A stretch of DNA of 8,614 bases from Chitinophagaceae bacterium (lineage in GTDB: Bacteria > Bacteroidota > Bacteroidia > Chitinophagales > Chitinophagaceae): assembly GCA_003509845.1 (NCBI GenBank), contig DOMR01000156.1, forward strand, positions 1-8,614. The letters run 5' to 3'. The position numbers were made by a program, and so were the translations under genes. Below, piece by piece: positions 1 to 7,476 of this stretch. How positions within the stretch are numbered: the first letter of the stretch is position 1; each line of letters starts with the position of its first letter. Under the pieces are notes generated by a model. The model was not told where the DNA came from. It saw nothing but the letters and a program-made list of their open reading frames with translations, and made no database searches.

Positions 1-61
1 TTTTACCCATTTTTCCCTCAAACAATGCCTATAATTCTAGGCTTTACTAGTATAGGCTACT

Positions 62-69
62 TATCTTTG
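62..69 (+). promoter_or_regulatory. Bacteroidota -7 promoter box for the ABC-F gene
   Basis: TATCTTTG matches the Bacteroidota sigma-A -7 consensus TAnnTTTG at every fixed position. It ends four bases before the ATG at 74, so transcription would start at or within a few bases of the start codon. No convincing -33 TTTG is visible at the usual distance; the closest candidate is TTTA at 43-46, which is too near. Confidence 0.6.
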
Positions 70-73
70 CGCC

Positions 74-1999
74 ATGAATTATGTTTCTGTAGAAGGATTG
101 ACTAAAAGTTATGGCATTAACCCTTTATTTAAGGGTATTAATTTCAATATTAATGAAGGCGATAGTATTGCATTAATTGCTAGAAATGGAGTGGGTAAGA
201 CCACTTTATTAAGAATATTGGCTGGCAAAGAAGTGCCCGATGCCGGAACTGCCAAAATTCACAAGGATGTGCATTTGGTTTTATTTGAACAGGACCCACA
301 GTTTATCGAATCAGCTACTGTTACACAAAACTTATTTAATCAGGAACATCCAACCATGAAAGCCATAAGTAATTATGAGATGGCTATGGAAACGGAGGAT
401 GAGGATTTAATTACCAATGCGATTATGGAGATGGAGGAAAATAATGCATGGGATTTTGAATCCAAAGTAAAAACTATTTTAACCCAATTAAATATTCACC
501 ATTTAGAGCAACCAGTATCAAAATTAAGTGGTGGACAGCGCAAACGTGTTTCCTTAGCAAAAACATTAATTCAAATTGGTTTTGAGCCAAAGCATGTATT
601 ATTATTAATGGATGAGCCAACGAATCATTTGGATTTAAACATGATTGAGTGGTTGGAGAATTATTTAGCGCAGGAAAAAGTGACTTTATTATTGGTTTCG
701 CATGATCGTTATTTTTTAGAGTCGGTTACAGATGAGATTTGGGAATTGGAACGTGAAAATTTATATAGTTACAAAGGGGATTACGAAAATTATTTAGAAA
801 AGAAAGCGGCACGAATTGAATCTGAATTAGCCAGTATTGATAAAGCAAAAAATACTTTCAGGAAGGAGTTGGAGTGGATGCGCAAACAACCCAAAGCGAG
901 AACGACCAAAAGTAAAAGCAGGCAAGATAATTTTTATGAAGTAGAGGCGAGGGCCAAACAAAAAATTGACGATACCAATTTGCAATTAGATATGAAAATG
1001 ACCCGATTGGGGGGTAAGATTATTGAAGCAAAGAAGGTGTACAAATCTTATGGTGAATTAATCGTATTGAAAGGCTTTGATTATACGTTTAGTAAAGGTG
1101 AGCGTATTGGGGTGGTTGGGAAAAATGGAGTGGGTAAATCTACTTTTTTACAAATATTGCAAGGAATTACAGAGCCAGATAGCGGTAAAATCAATGTGGG
1201 GGATACCATTGTTTTTGGTCACTTTTCACAGGAAGGCTTGGTGTATAAAAAAGATATGCGGGTGATTGAGTATTTAAAAACCTTTGCAGAAAACTTCCCA
1301 TTGGCGAGTGGGGGCTCATTAAATGCTGCTCAATTCTTAGAACTATTTTTATTTACTCCGGACAAACAATATACATATTTAAGTGCTTTAAGTGGCGGTG
1401 AAAAGAAGCGATTACAATTATTGACCATACTTTTTAAGAATCCTAACTTTCTAATTTTAGATGAGCCTACCAATGATTTAGATTTGCCAACACTTGCTGT
1501 TTTAGAGCAATTCTTGATTGATTTTGCGGGTTGTGTATTACTCGTGTCGCATGATCGTTATTTTATGGATAAATTAGTGGACCATTTATTTATATTTGAA
1601 GGAGACGGCGTGATTAGGGATTATCCTGGTAATTATACACAATACCGTATCCTTGAAAAGTCAAATCAAAGTTTAGCATCTCTGAGTTCAGATATCACAT
1701 CCACTAAGGAATTTGATACTAAGAAAGTAGCACCCGAAAACGGAACACCCACGACAACGGTAGTCAATAAAAAAGCAACAGAGAAAATGACTTTTAAGGA
1801 AAAGCATGAACTGGACACACTTAATAAAACGATGCCTGAGTTGGAAAGTAAAAAGCTGGTACTTACTAATCAATTAAACGAGCCAAATCTTGATTACAAT
1901 GAAATTATCAAGTTAAGTGAGCAATTGGGGGCGTTAAATAATGAATTAGAGGCCGCTGAATTAAGGTGGCTTGAACTATCTGAAAAGCAACAGGCGTAA
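74..1999 (+). CDS. uup: ABC-F family ATPase, Uup-like
   Basis: This is a soluble protein with two ABC cassettes and no membrane segments. ABC-F proteins act on ribosomes; Uup is also linked to DNA branch migration and transposon excision. Cassette 1 has Walker A at residues 36-44 (ARNGVGKTT), signature LSGGQ at 151-155, Walker B ending at D180/E181, and H-loop H210. The linker at about 240-315 is charged and carries WMRKQPKAR at 268-276, as in the Uup/EttA group. Cassette 2 has Walker A at 349-357 (GKNGVGKST), LSGGE at 439-443, D463/E464 and H493. A low-complexity spacer (about 530-570) leads to a charged, probably coiled-coil tail (570-640), which favours Uup over EttA. The length of 641 residues fits Uup. 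The ATG at 74 is the only plausible start, because an in-frame TAG lies at 53-55 and the cassette begins at once. The first Walker A glycine is alanine. A self-resistance ABC-F is a less likely alternative, as the linker is short. Confidence 0.9.
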   Translation: MNYVSVEGLTKSYGINPLFKGINFNINEGDSIALIARNGVGKTTLLRILAGKEVPDAGTAKIHKDVHLVLFEQDPQFIESATVTQNLFNQEHPTMKAISNYEMAMETEDEDLITNAIMEMEENNAWDFESKVKTILTQLNIHHLEQPVSKLSGGQRKRVSLAKTLIQIGFEPKHVLLLMDEPTNHLDLNMIEWLENYLAQEKVTLLLVSHDRYFLESVTDEIWELERENLYSYKGDYENYLEKKAARIESELASIDKAKNTFRKELEWMRKQPKARTTKSKSRQDNFYEVEARAKQKIDDTNLQLDMKMTRLGGKIIEAKKVYKSYGELIVLKGFDYTFSKGERIGVVGKNGVGKSTFLQILQGITEPDSGKINVGDTIVFGHFSQEGLVYKKDMRVIEYLKTFAENFPLASGGSLNAAQFLELFLFTPDKQYTYLSALSGGEKKRLQLLTILFKNPNFLILDEPTNDLDLPTLAVLEQFLIDFAGCVLLVSHDRYFMDKLVDHLFIFEGDGVIRDYPGNYTQYRILEKSNQSLASLSSDITSTKEFDTKKVAPENGTPTTTVVNKKATEKMTFKEKHELDTLNKTMPELESKKLVLTNQLNEPNLDYNEIIKLSEQLGALNNELEAAELRWLELSEKQQA

Positions 2000-2030
2000 G
2001 CAATTATTCAATTTTATTTCTAAAAGGCGC

Positions 2031-2067
2031 ATGCCTCAAATTTTGGTGCCTACATTTTTTGAGGCAT
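2031..2067 (+). terminator. Hairpin downstream of the ABC-F gene
   Basis: A perfect 10-bp inverted repeat, ATGCCTCAAA (2031-2040) and TTTGAGGCAT (2058-2067), encloses a 17-base loop and starts 31 bases after the ABC-F stop codon. A T6 run (2055-2060) enters the right arm, but no T tract follows the stem. The position suits a terminator; the missing U tail makes it a probable rather than certain one. Confidence 0.5.
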
Positions 2068-2120
2068 AAGAATTCATGTGTCAATATTTTATAATACTAC
2101 TTTGGTTTAAGAAAGAAGTC

Positions 2121-2135
2121 GATAAATATTTTATC
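2121..2135. promoter_or_regulatory. Palindrome in the leader of the HTH gene, possible operator
   Basis: GATAAA-TAT-TTTATC is a perfect 6-bp dyad around three bases, 28 bases upstream of the regulator's ATG. Its symmetry and place suggest an operator for the adjacent HTH protein, acting on its own gene. In AT-rich DNA a dyad of this size can occur by chance, and no second copy was noticed in the window. Confidence 0.3.
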
Positions 2136-2163
2136 AGGCATTTCATCATTAAACTAAAAGCTT

Positions 2164-2586
2164 ATGAAACCTATTGAACGCATTGCCATGTATCTAAAAT
2201 TTAGAAACATTAATCCGTATTCGTTTGAAAAGAAAATCAAATTATCTAATGGCTATTTTTCAAAACAACTTAGGCATCTTGGTTCGGTGGGTTCAGATAT
2301 ATTAATTAAAGTACATGAGCACTATCCCGACTTGAATATATTATGGGTATTAATTGGCGAGGGCCAAATGATTTGTGAAGACTGGGTGGGAGATCAAGGA
2401 CAAGCAGGTCAATTTAGCTCTAATTATATAATGGAGAATGGGAAGCTAAAAATATTAGAAGAAGACCTTGAAAAAATGCAATTCGTTTTAAAAGATAAAG
2501 AAAAAATTATTTCCCTGTACGAGTTTATGTTAAATAACAATACACTTTCTACAACCATTGCGGATACGGCTACAAATAATGGTTAA
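2164..2586 (+). CDS. XRE-like helix-turn-helix transcriptional regulator
   Basis: This 140-residue protein is probably a cytoplasmic DNA-binding regulator; its target is unknown. Residues 4-53 form a helix-rich HTH region in which SNGYFSKQL (28-36) and GSVGSDIL (40-47) resemble a class of Bacteroidota XRE-like and phage-type repressors. The following YPDLNILWVLIGEGQM (54-69) is the hallmark that closes this domain in those proteins. Residues 94-123 are charged with regularly spaced hydrophobic residues and probably form a coiled coil for dimerization, and the tail is Thr/Asn-rich. There is no S24 peptidase domain, so it is not a LexA/CI-type self-cleaving repressor. The ATG at 2164 follows an A-rich stretch; a second in-frame ATG at 2188 would remove part of the first helix. 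The gene stands alone, 164 bases after the ABC-F gene and convergent with gcvP, and both flanks carry terminator-like hairpins, so it is probably transcribed by itself. Confidence 0.8.
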   Translation: MKPIERIAMYLKFRNINPYSFEKKIKLSNGYFSKQLRHLGSVGSDILIKVHEHYPDLNILWVLIGEGQMICEDWVGDQGQAGQFSSNYIMENGKLKILEEDLEKMQFVLKDKEKIISLYEFMLNNNTLSTTIADTATNNG

Positions 2587-2630
2587 ATGATAAAGCCTTC
2601 CAACATTTAAAATGAGGAAGGCTTTATCAT
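2587..2630. terminator. Bidirectional terminator between the HTH gene and gcvP
   Basis: A perfect 15-bp inverted repeat (2587-2601 and 2616-2630) with a 14-base loop starts on the base after the HTH stop codon and ends 38 bases before the gcvP stop. The core GCCTTCC/GGAAGGC is flanked by AAA and TTT inside the stem, so either strand gives a GC stem followed by U residues. It lies between convergent genes, as expected of a shared terminator. Confidence 0.8.
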
Positions 2631-2668
2631 AGTATTCAGCGAATTAAAATTATCCGATTGCTTTCTTA

Positions 2669-5527
2669 TTATGCATAGGATGCAACGGGTTCGCAAGTGC
2701 AAACTAAATTTCTGTCCCCATGGGTATTGTTTACCCTTGCTACGGTTGGCCAAAACTTATTATGTTGCACATAATATAATGGAAAGGCTGCCTGCTGACG
2801 GGTATATTTATGATTCCATTCATCAGCACAAATTACTTTTTGTGTATGCGGTGCATTTTTTAATGGATTATCAGATTTATCTAGTTCGCCATTTTCAATC
2901 GCTTTAATTTCTTCATGAATGGCAATAAGTGCATCACAGAAACGATCCAATTCTGCTTTGTCTTCACTTTCTGTAGGTTCAATCATAATAGTACCAGCTA
3001 CTGGGAAACTCATTGTTGGTGCATGAAATCCATAATCAATTAAACGTTTTGCCACATCTTCCGCTTCAATACCAGCAGTTGCTTTAAATGGACGTAAGTC
3101 AATAATGAATTCATGGGCACAAGTACCATTTTTGCCGGCATATAAGATGGTATAATTTTTTTCCAATCTTGCCTTCATATAATTCGCATTTAAAATGGCA
3201 TAGGCAGTGGATAATGCTAATCCTTCGGCACCTAACATTTTAATATATGCGTAACTAATTAATAAAATACTTGCCGAGCCTAATGGTGCAGCGCTCACTG
3301 CGTTCGCGCCATTACCATATTGTGCGTGTCCTGGTAAAAACGGTGCTAATTTATCGTTCACACAAATAGGGCCCATGCCAGGTCCACCACCACCATGTGG
3401 AATAGCGAATGTTTTATGTAAGTTTAAATGACAAACATCTGCACCAATATTTCCTGGGCTTGTCAATCCAACTTGTGCATTCATGTTTGCGCCATCCATA
3501 TATACCAATCCACCTAGTTCATGTATTAAATTACAAATGTCAATAATGGTTTCTTCAAATACACCATGCGTAGATGGATAAGTCACCATTAGGGCACCTA
3601 AGGCATCTTTATGTAAAAGGGCTTTCTCCTTTAAATCATTCATGTCAATATCTCCAGCGGCATCACAATTAACCACCACTACTTTAAATCCGGCCATCAC
3701 CGCACTAGCAGGGTTGGTGCCATGTGCACTGATTGGAATTAATACAATATTGCGATGTGCTTGTTGGTGATGTTGGTGATAGCTGCGAATAGTTAATAAA
3801 CCAGCATATTCTCCTTGTGCACCACTGTTGGGTTGTAAACTACATGCAGTGAAGCCTGTAGTTTGGCACAAGTAGGCACTTAATTCATTCGCCATCTCTT
3901 GGTAACCGATTGTTTGATGACTAGGTGCAAATGGGTGCATGGTACTGAATGCTGGCCAGCTTACTGGAATCATTTCAGTAGCCGCATTTAACTTCATCGT
4001 ACAACTACCCAAACTAATCATGCTTGTATTTAAGGACAGATCTTTATTTTCTAATTGTTTGATATAACGCATCATCTGCGTTTCACTATGGTGAATATTA
4101 AACACTGGATGTTGTAAATAACTTGAACTGCGTACTAATTGCGATGGTACTTTTTCATTTTTTACCCCTGCATTGGTCGCAGTTGATTTTTTCCCAGTTA
4201 ATTTTTCAAACAAGGCAACCACTTCTTGTACATGCGCATTTGAAATTGTTTCATCAATCGTAATGCTAACAGAACCGTCATTAAAATAGTTGAAATTGAT
4301 ATTTTTTTCGTTGGCTATTTTTTGTAATGCACTACTATCAAATCCATGTAAATGTAAAGTGTCAAAATAAAATTCATTGGCTTGTTGTATGCCTAAGGAT
4401 TGTAATTGTTGTTCTAAGTTTTGTGCTAAAGCATGAATTTTAGTCGCAATTTTTTTTAATCCTTTTGGACCATGATATACTGCATACATAACGGCCATGT
4501 TGGCAAGTAATGCTTGTGCCGTACAAATATTTGAAGTTGCCTTTTCTCTTTTAATATGTTGCTCGCGCGTTTGAAGCGCCATACGAAGTGCCCTATTACC
4601 TTGCGCATCCACACTTACCCCAATTAATCTACCTGGCATACCACGTTTAAATTCATCTTTTGTAGCAAAATAAGCAGCATGTGGTCCGCCAAATCCCATG
4701 GGAACACCAAAGCGTTGTGTATTACCTACAGCAACATCTGCATTTAATTCGCCTGGACTTTTTAACAAGGTTAATGCTAAAATATCAGCAACTAAAATAA
4801 CCAAACCGCCTGCTTGATGCACACGATCAATAAATTGTTGGTAATCAGCAATATTCCCTTTGCTATTGGGGTATTGTAATACGGCACCAAAAAATTGGTT
4901 ATTAATTTCCGTCTCATTGTAATTGCCTTCCACTATTTCAATGCCAATTGGATTTGCTCTGGTTGCTAAAACATCTTTAGTTTGAGTAAAAACAGATTGG
5001 TCAACAAATAATTTTGGTTGTGTTGCAACCTCCGCTTTATTTACATGATTAAAAATCATGGCCATTGCTTCTGCAGCAGCAGTCGCTTCGTCTAATAATG
5101 AAGCATTTGAAATGGACATACCCGTTAAGTCGGTAATCATGGTTTGAAAGTTCAATAAACTTTCTAATCGACCTTGTGCAATTTCAGCTTGGTAAGGTGT
5201 GTATTGGGTGTACCAACCTGGGTTTTCAAAAATATTTCTAAGAATCACGCTTGGTGTTATCGTACCATAATAGCCTTGTCCAATAAAATTGGTGGCAACA
5301 ATATTTTTTTCACCTATTTTTTTTAAAGATTGCAACATTTCAAACTCCGTGAGTCCCGCAGGAATTTCCATTGCTTTTTTTGAACGAATAGTATCAGGCA
5401 CTGTTTTACTGATTAATTCATCTACTGATTTTAAACCAATAAGGGATAGCATTTTTTGCGTATCATCATGATTAGGGCCAATGTGTCTTTGGATAAATTC
5501 TGCGTTGTTGGAGTTCAATTCAAACAT
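2669..5527 (-). CDS. gcvP: Glycine dehydrogenase (decarboxylating), P-protein of the glycine cleavage system
   Basis: This is the cytoplasmic PLP enzyme that decarboxylates glycine and passes the aminomethyl group to lipoylated GcvH. At 952 residues it is the single-chain form and full length, not the split GcvPA/GcvPB type. The N-terminal half starts with RHIG (14-17) and has GQGYYGT (83-89). The C-terminal half has the PLP pocket: SAHGTNPAS (600-608), DGAN (678-681), and LNLHKTF (701-707) with K705 as the expected Schiff-base lysine. The glycine-rich loop HGGGGPGMGP (711-720) follows. The end, with HGDRNLVC (936-943), is typical of the family, and no key residue is missing. The ATG at 5527 gives the usual N terminus. 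The gene has its own promoter-like box and a shared terminator, and neither gcvT, gcvH nor lpd is nearby, so it appears to be a single-gene transcript. I saw no glycine-riboswitch-like leader; the space upstream is too short for one. Confidence 0.98.
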   Translation of the reverse strand: MFELNSNNAEFIQRHIGPNHDDTQKMLSLIGLKSVDELISKTVPDTIRSKKAMEIPAGLTEFEMLQSLKKIGEKNIVATNFIGQGYYGTITPSVILRNIFENPGWYTQYTPYQAEIAQGRLESLLNFQTMITDLTGMSISNASLLDEATAAAEAMAMIFNHVNKAEVATQPKLFVDQSVFTQTKDVLATRANPIGIEIVEGNYNETEINNQFFGAVLQYPNSKGNIADYQQFIDRVHQAGGLVILVADILALTLLKSPGELNADVAVGNTQRFGVPMGFGGPHAAYFATKDEFKRGMPGRLIGVSVDAQGNRALRMALQTREQHIKREKATSNICTAQALLANMAVMYAVYHGPKGLKKIATKIHALAQNLEQQLQSLGIQQANEFYFDTLHLHGFDSSALQKIANEKNINFNYFNDGSVSITIDETISNAHVQEVVALFEKLTGKKSTATNAGVKNEKVPSQLVRSSSYLQHPVFNIHHSETQMMRYIKQLENKDLSLNTSMISLGSCTMKLNAATEMIPVSWPAFSTMHPFAPSHQTIGYQEMANELSAYLCQTTGFTACSLQPNSGAQGEYAGLLTIRSYHQHHQQAHRNIVLIPISAHGTNPASAVMAGFKVVVVNCDAAGDIDMNDLKEKALLHKDALGALMVTYPSTHGVFEETIIDICNLIHELGGLVYMDGANMNAQVGLTSPGNIGADVCHLNLHKTFAIPHGGGGPGMGPICVNDKLAPFLPGHAQYGNGANAVSAAPLGSASILLISYAYIKMLGAEGLALSTAYAILNANYMKARLEKNYTILYAGKNGTCAHEFIIDLRPFKATAGIEAEDVAKRLIDYGFHAPTMSFPVAGTIMIEPTESEDKAELDRFCDALIAIHEEIKAIENGELDKSDNPLKNAPHTQKVICADEWNHKYTRQQAAFPLYYVQHNKFWPTVARVNNTHGDRNLVCTCEPVASYA

Positions 5528-5553
5528 AAATAGGGTAGTTTAAAAAATTGCCT

Positions 5554-5561
5554 CAAAGATA
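5554..5561 (-). promoter_or_regulatory. -7 promoter box for gcvP
   Basis: The minus strand reads TATCTTTG, a full match to TAnnTTTG and the same octamer as in front of the ABC-F gene. It ends 26 bases before the gcvP ATG, predicting a leader of about 20 bases. No clear -33 element is seen. Confidence 0.6.
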
Positions 5562-5609
5562 CTACATAAACTGCTGTTTAATTGGTCGGGTTCAATTGAT
5601 GGGGAAAGC

Positions 5610-5640
5610 TTGTGGATGAATGATAAATGTTTTACTTTTA
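5610..5640 (+). promoter_or_regulatory. Promoter for the cysteine-cluster gene
   Basis: TTG (5610-5612) is separated by 20 bases from TACTTTTA (5633-5640), which matches TAnnTTTG except in the last base. The spacing suits a Bacteroidota -33/-7 pair. Transcription would begin near 5645, just before the ATG at 5650 and after the ATG at 5620, which favours the later start codon. Confidence 0.45.
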
Positions 5641-5649
5641 CCCTATAAT

Positions 5650-6129
5650 ATGGACAAATCTACTGAACAATTATTTGAGGCGCCGGCGCCAGAGTTGCTT
5701 AAAAAACTCGAGTATTTTTTAAAAAAGGAAGACAAGCGCAAAATAATGAAGCAATTGCCTGATTTGCATGAGGCCGCCTTTGAAAAGATTGATTGCTTAG
5801 ACTGTGCCAGATGCTGTAAAAATTATTCTCCTCGGTTCAAGATGCCGGATATAAAAAGAATCAGTAAGTATTTAGGTCTTAAGGAGACAGCTTTTATTGA
5901 TACCTATTTGGCCATGGATAATGATGGAGATTATGTTTTGCAACAAAAGCCATGCGTATTTTTGGGAAAGGACAATGCTTGTAGTATTTATGAACATCGC
6001 CCCTCCGATTGTCAACGATTCCCATATACCGATGAGGATACTTTTTATAAGCGTATACCAGTGACCATGAAGAATGCTGAATTTTGTCCTGCAGTTCACT
6101 CGGTCATGAAGGACTTGTTAAGTAAATAA
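5650..6129 (+). CDS. YkgJ-type cysteine-cluster protein (CxxCxxCC family)
   Basis: This 159-residue cytoplasmic protein probably binds zinc or an iron-sulfur cluster; the biochemical role of the family is not known. It has eight cysteines: C49, C52, C55 and C56 (CLDCARCC), C102 (KPCVFL), C111 and C121 (CSIYEHRPSDC), and C146 (FCPAV). CxIYExRPxxCxxFP is the hallmark of the YkgJ/UPF0153 family, whose members are annotated as putative metal-chelating proteins. The first 45 residues are charged and helical, with no signal peptide or membrane segment. An in-frame ATG at 5620 would add ten residues (MINVLLLPYN), but the likely -7 box lies between the two ATGs, so 5650 was chosen; a GGGGAAAG run at 5600s upstream of the earlier ATG leaves some doubt. 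The gene is divergent from gcvP and convergent with the MFS gene, with no operon partner, so context gives no hint of function. Confidence 0.85.
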   Translation: MDKSTEQLFEAPAPELLKKLEYFLKKEDKRKIMKQLPDLHEAAFEKIDCLDCARCCKNYSPRFKMPDIKRISKYLGLKETAFIDTYLAMDNDGDYVLQQKPCVFLGKDNACSIYEHRPSDCQRFPYTDEDTFYKRIPVTMKNAEFCPAVHSVMKDLLSK

Positions 6130-6216
6130 GTAAGAAAATAAATTGGGGTAATTATTTTTGCTGCTGAGCGTTACATTTTTCAAATAGCCATTGCCTAATA
6201 TAAATTACCTATTTTT

Positions 6217-7476
6217 TTAGTATTCCATTTTCTTTAAAGCAGGCGCTTTAAACCAGGTTACGCCAACCACTAATAAAGTCATAGCGCCTCCAAATACCAC
6301 GGAAGGGATTACGCCCAATGCTTTTGCTGCAACACCGCTTTCAAATTGCCCTAATTCATTACTGCTATTAATAAACATGGAATTTACGCTCATGACCCTA
6401 CCACGCATATGATCGGGTGTTTTAAGTTGCACAATAGTGCCTCTAACAATCATGCTGAATCCATCTAAAATGCCACTTAGTAATAACATGACAAAGGACA
6501 GCCAAAATATTTTAGATAATGCAAACACAATAATACATACGCCAAACCCTGCAACGGCTAGTAATAATTTTTTTCCTTGACCACGATTTGCTGGGAAAAT
6601 CGTAATGATCAGTATGATGATAATAGCGCCTATATCTGAAGCTGCATTGAGCCAACCAAAACCAATAGGCCCCACTTTTAAAATGTCTTTAGCAAAAACA
6701 GGGATCATGGCTACAGCACCGCCAAATAAAACAGCAAATAGATCAAGTGATAAAGCTCCAAATACTTCTTTTGAATTAAATACAAAACGTAAGCCTTCCT
6801 TCACACTTTCCAGTGTTTTTTGATCCACTACGTCTGCATGTGGTGGTTTAGATTTAATCATGGCAATAAAGCCATATCCAATTCCCACTAAGCTAACGAC
6901 TACGATTAAAGAACCAGTGTGACCAAAGCCTGCAATGATAAATCCTACAATGGCGTGTCCTAAGACGGAAGCACTCAACCAAATGCCTTGGCTCCATGTG
7001 GTGGCATTTTGTAATAAGTTTTTGGGTACCACTGCGCCTATAATGGTTCCAAAACTAGGGCCTGTAAAAGAGCGAATAATGCCCGTACAAAAAACAATGA
7101 AATAAATACCAATCGCTATTTGTAAGGATGTCAATTTTAACGCCCCAATGTCCATGGATAAAAAAAGTAAAATAAGTGCACAGCACCAATATAAAATAAC
7201 GCCCCTTAATAAAAGTTTTCTTTTTTCACTTTTGTCAATGACATGACCAGCGTATAAGGCGAGTGAAACGGCTGGGATTACTTCGGCTAAGCCGATGAGT
7301 CCAATAGCAAAAGGGGCATTGGTTAATTCGTAAATCCACCAGCCGACTAGCGTGCCCATCATTCTTAAGCCCATGATAAATAAAAAACGCCCGATCATTA
7401 AGTTTCTAAACTCGGAAATGCGCAAAGCACCCAAAGGATCATTCAACTGTTTAACTGAGCTTTGCATGTTTTCCAT
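6217..7476 (-). CDS. MFS transporter, MFS_3/EntS-like
   Basis: This is an inner-membrane secondary transporter of 419 residues with about 12 predicted hydrophobic helices in two bundles, joined by a cytoplasmic loop at about 207-235. The loop between helices 2 and 3 (AGHVIDKSEKRKLLL, 76-90) is the MFS motif A equivalent. The segment TPDHMRGRV (353-361) followed by SNELGQFESG (372-381) is typical of the MFS_3 group, which includes the enterobactin exporter EntS. Export of a small molecule by proton antiport is therefore likely, but the substrate cannot be read from sequence. The ATG shares its A with the last base of the kinase TAA (TAATG), so translation is probably coupled and the gene belongs to the folK-kinase operon. 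A second Met four codons in is an alternative start. The gene ends 87 bases from the convergent cysteine-cluster gene. Confidence 0.88.
   Translation of the reverse strand: MENMQSSVKQLNDPLGALRISEFRNLMIGRFLFIMGLRMMGTLVGWWIYELTNAPFAIGLIGLAEVIPAVSLALYAGHVIDKSEKRKLLLRGVILYWCCALILLFLSMDIGALKLTSLQIAIGIYFIVFCTGIIRSFTGPSFGTIIGAVVPKNLLQNATTWSQGIWLSASVLGHAIVGFIIAGFGHTGSLIVVVSLVGIGYGFIAMIKSKPPHADVVDQKTLESVKEGLRFVFNSKEVFGALSLDLFAVLFGGAVAMIPVFAKDILKVGPIGFGWLNAASDIGAIIIILIITIFPANRGQGKKLLLAVAGFGVCIIVFALSKIFWLSFVMLLLSGILDGFSMIVRGTIVQLKTPDHMRGRVMSVNSMFINSSNELGQFESGVAAKALGVIPSVVFGGAMTLLVVGVTWFKAPALKKMEY

Noticed and set aside
38..60. Direct repeat TAGGCT (38-43 and 53-58) upstream of the ABC-F gene
   Set aside because: Six-base repeats 15 bases apart are easily found by chance and only one pair is present.
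1688..1873. Small open frames antisense to or overlapping the ABC-F, gcvP, cysteine-cluster, MFS and folK genes
   Set aside because: They lie wholly within well-supported genes, show no recognizable domain, and their translations look like shadow frames of AT-rich coding sequence.
2095..2104. TACTACTTTG as a -7 box for the HTH gene
   Set aside because: The distance between TA and TTTG is either one or four bases, not two, and no -33 element is evident. The promoter of this gene remains unassigned.
5644..5649. TATAAT directly before the ATG at 5650
   Set aside because: It resembles an E. coli -10 box, but it touches the start codon and Bacteroidota use TAnnTTTG. The TACTTTTA box upstream is a better candidate.
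5528..5649. Glycine riboswitch upstream of gcvP
   Set aside because: The predicted leader is only about 20 bases and the whole 122-base gap also holds the divergent promoter. No tandem aptamer-like structure was seen.
6147..6218. GGTAATT (6147-6153) and AATTACC (6203-6209) followed by a T7 run, as a terminator for the cysteine-cluster gene
   Set aside because: The stem is only 7 bp, AT-rich and has a 49-base loop, and the T run overlaps the MFS stop codon. It is too weak to list as a feature. The rest of this 87-base gap shows nothing clear.
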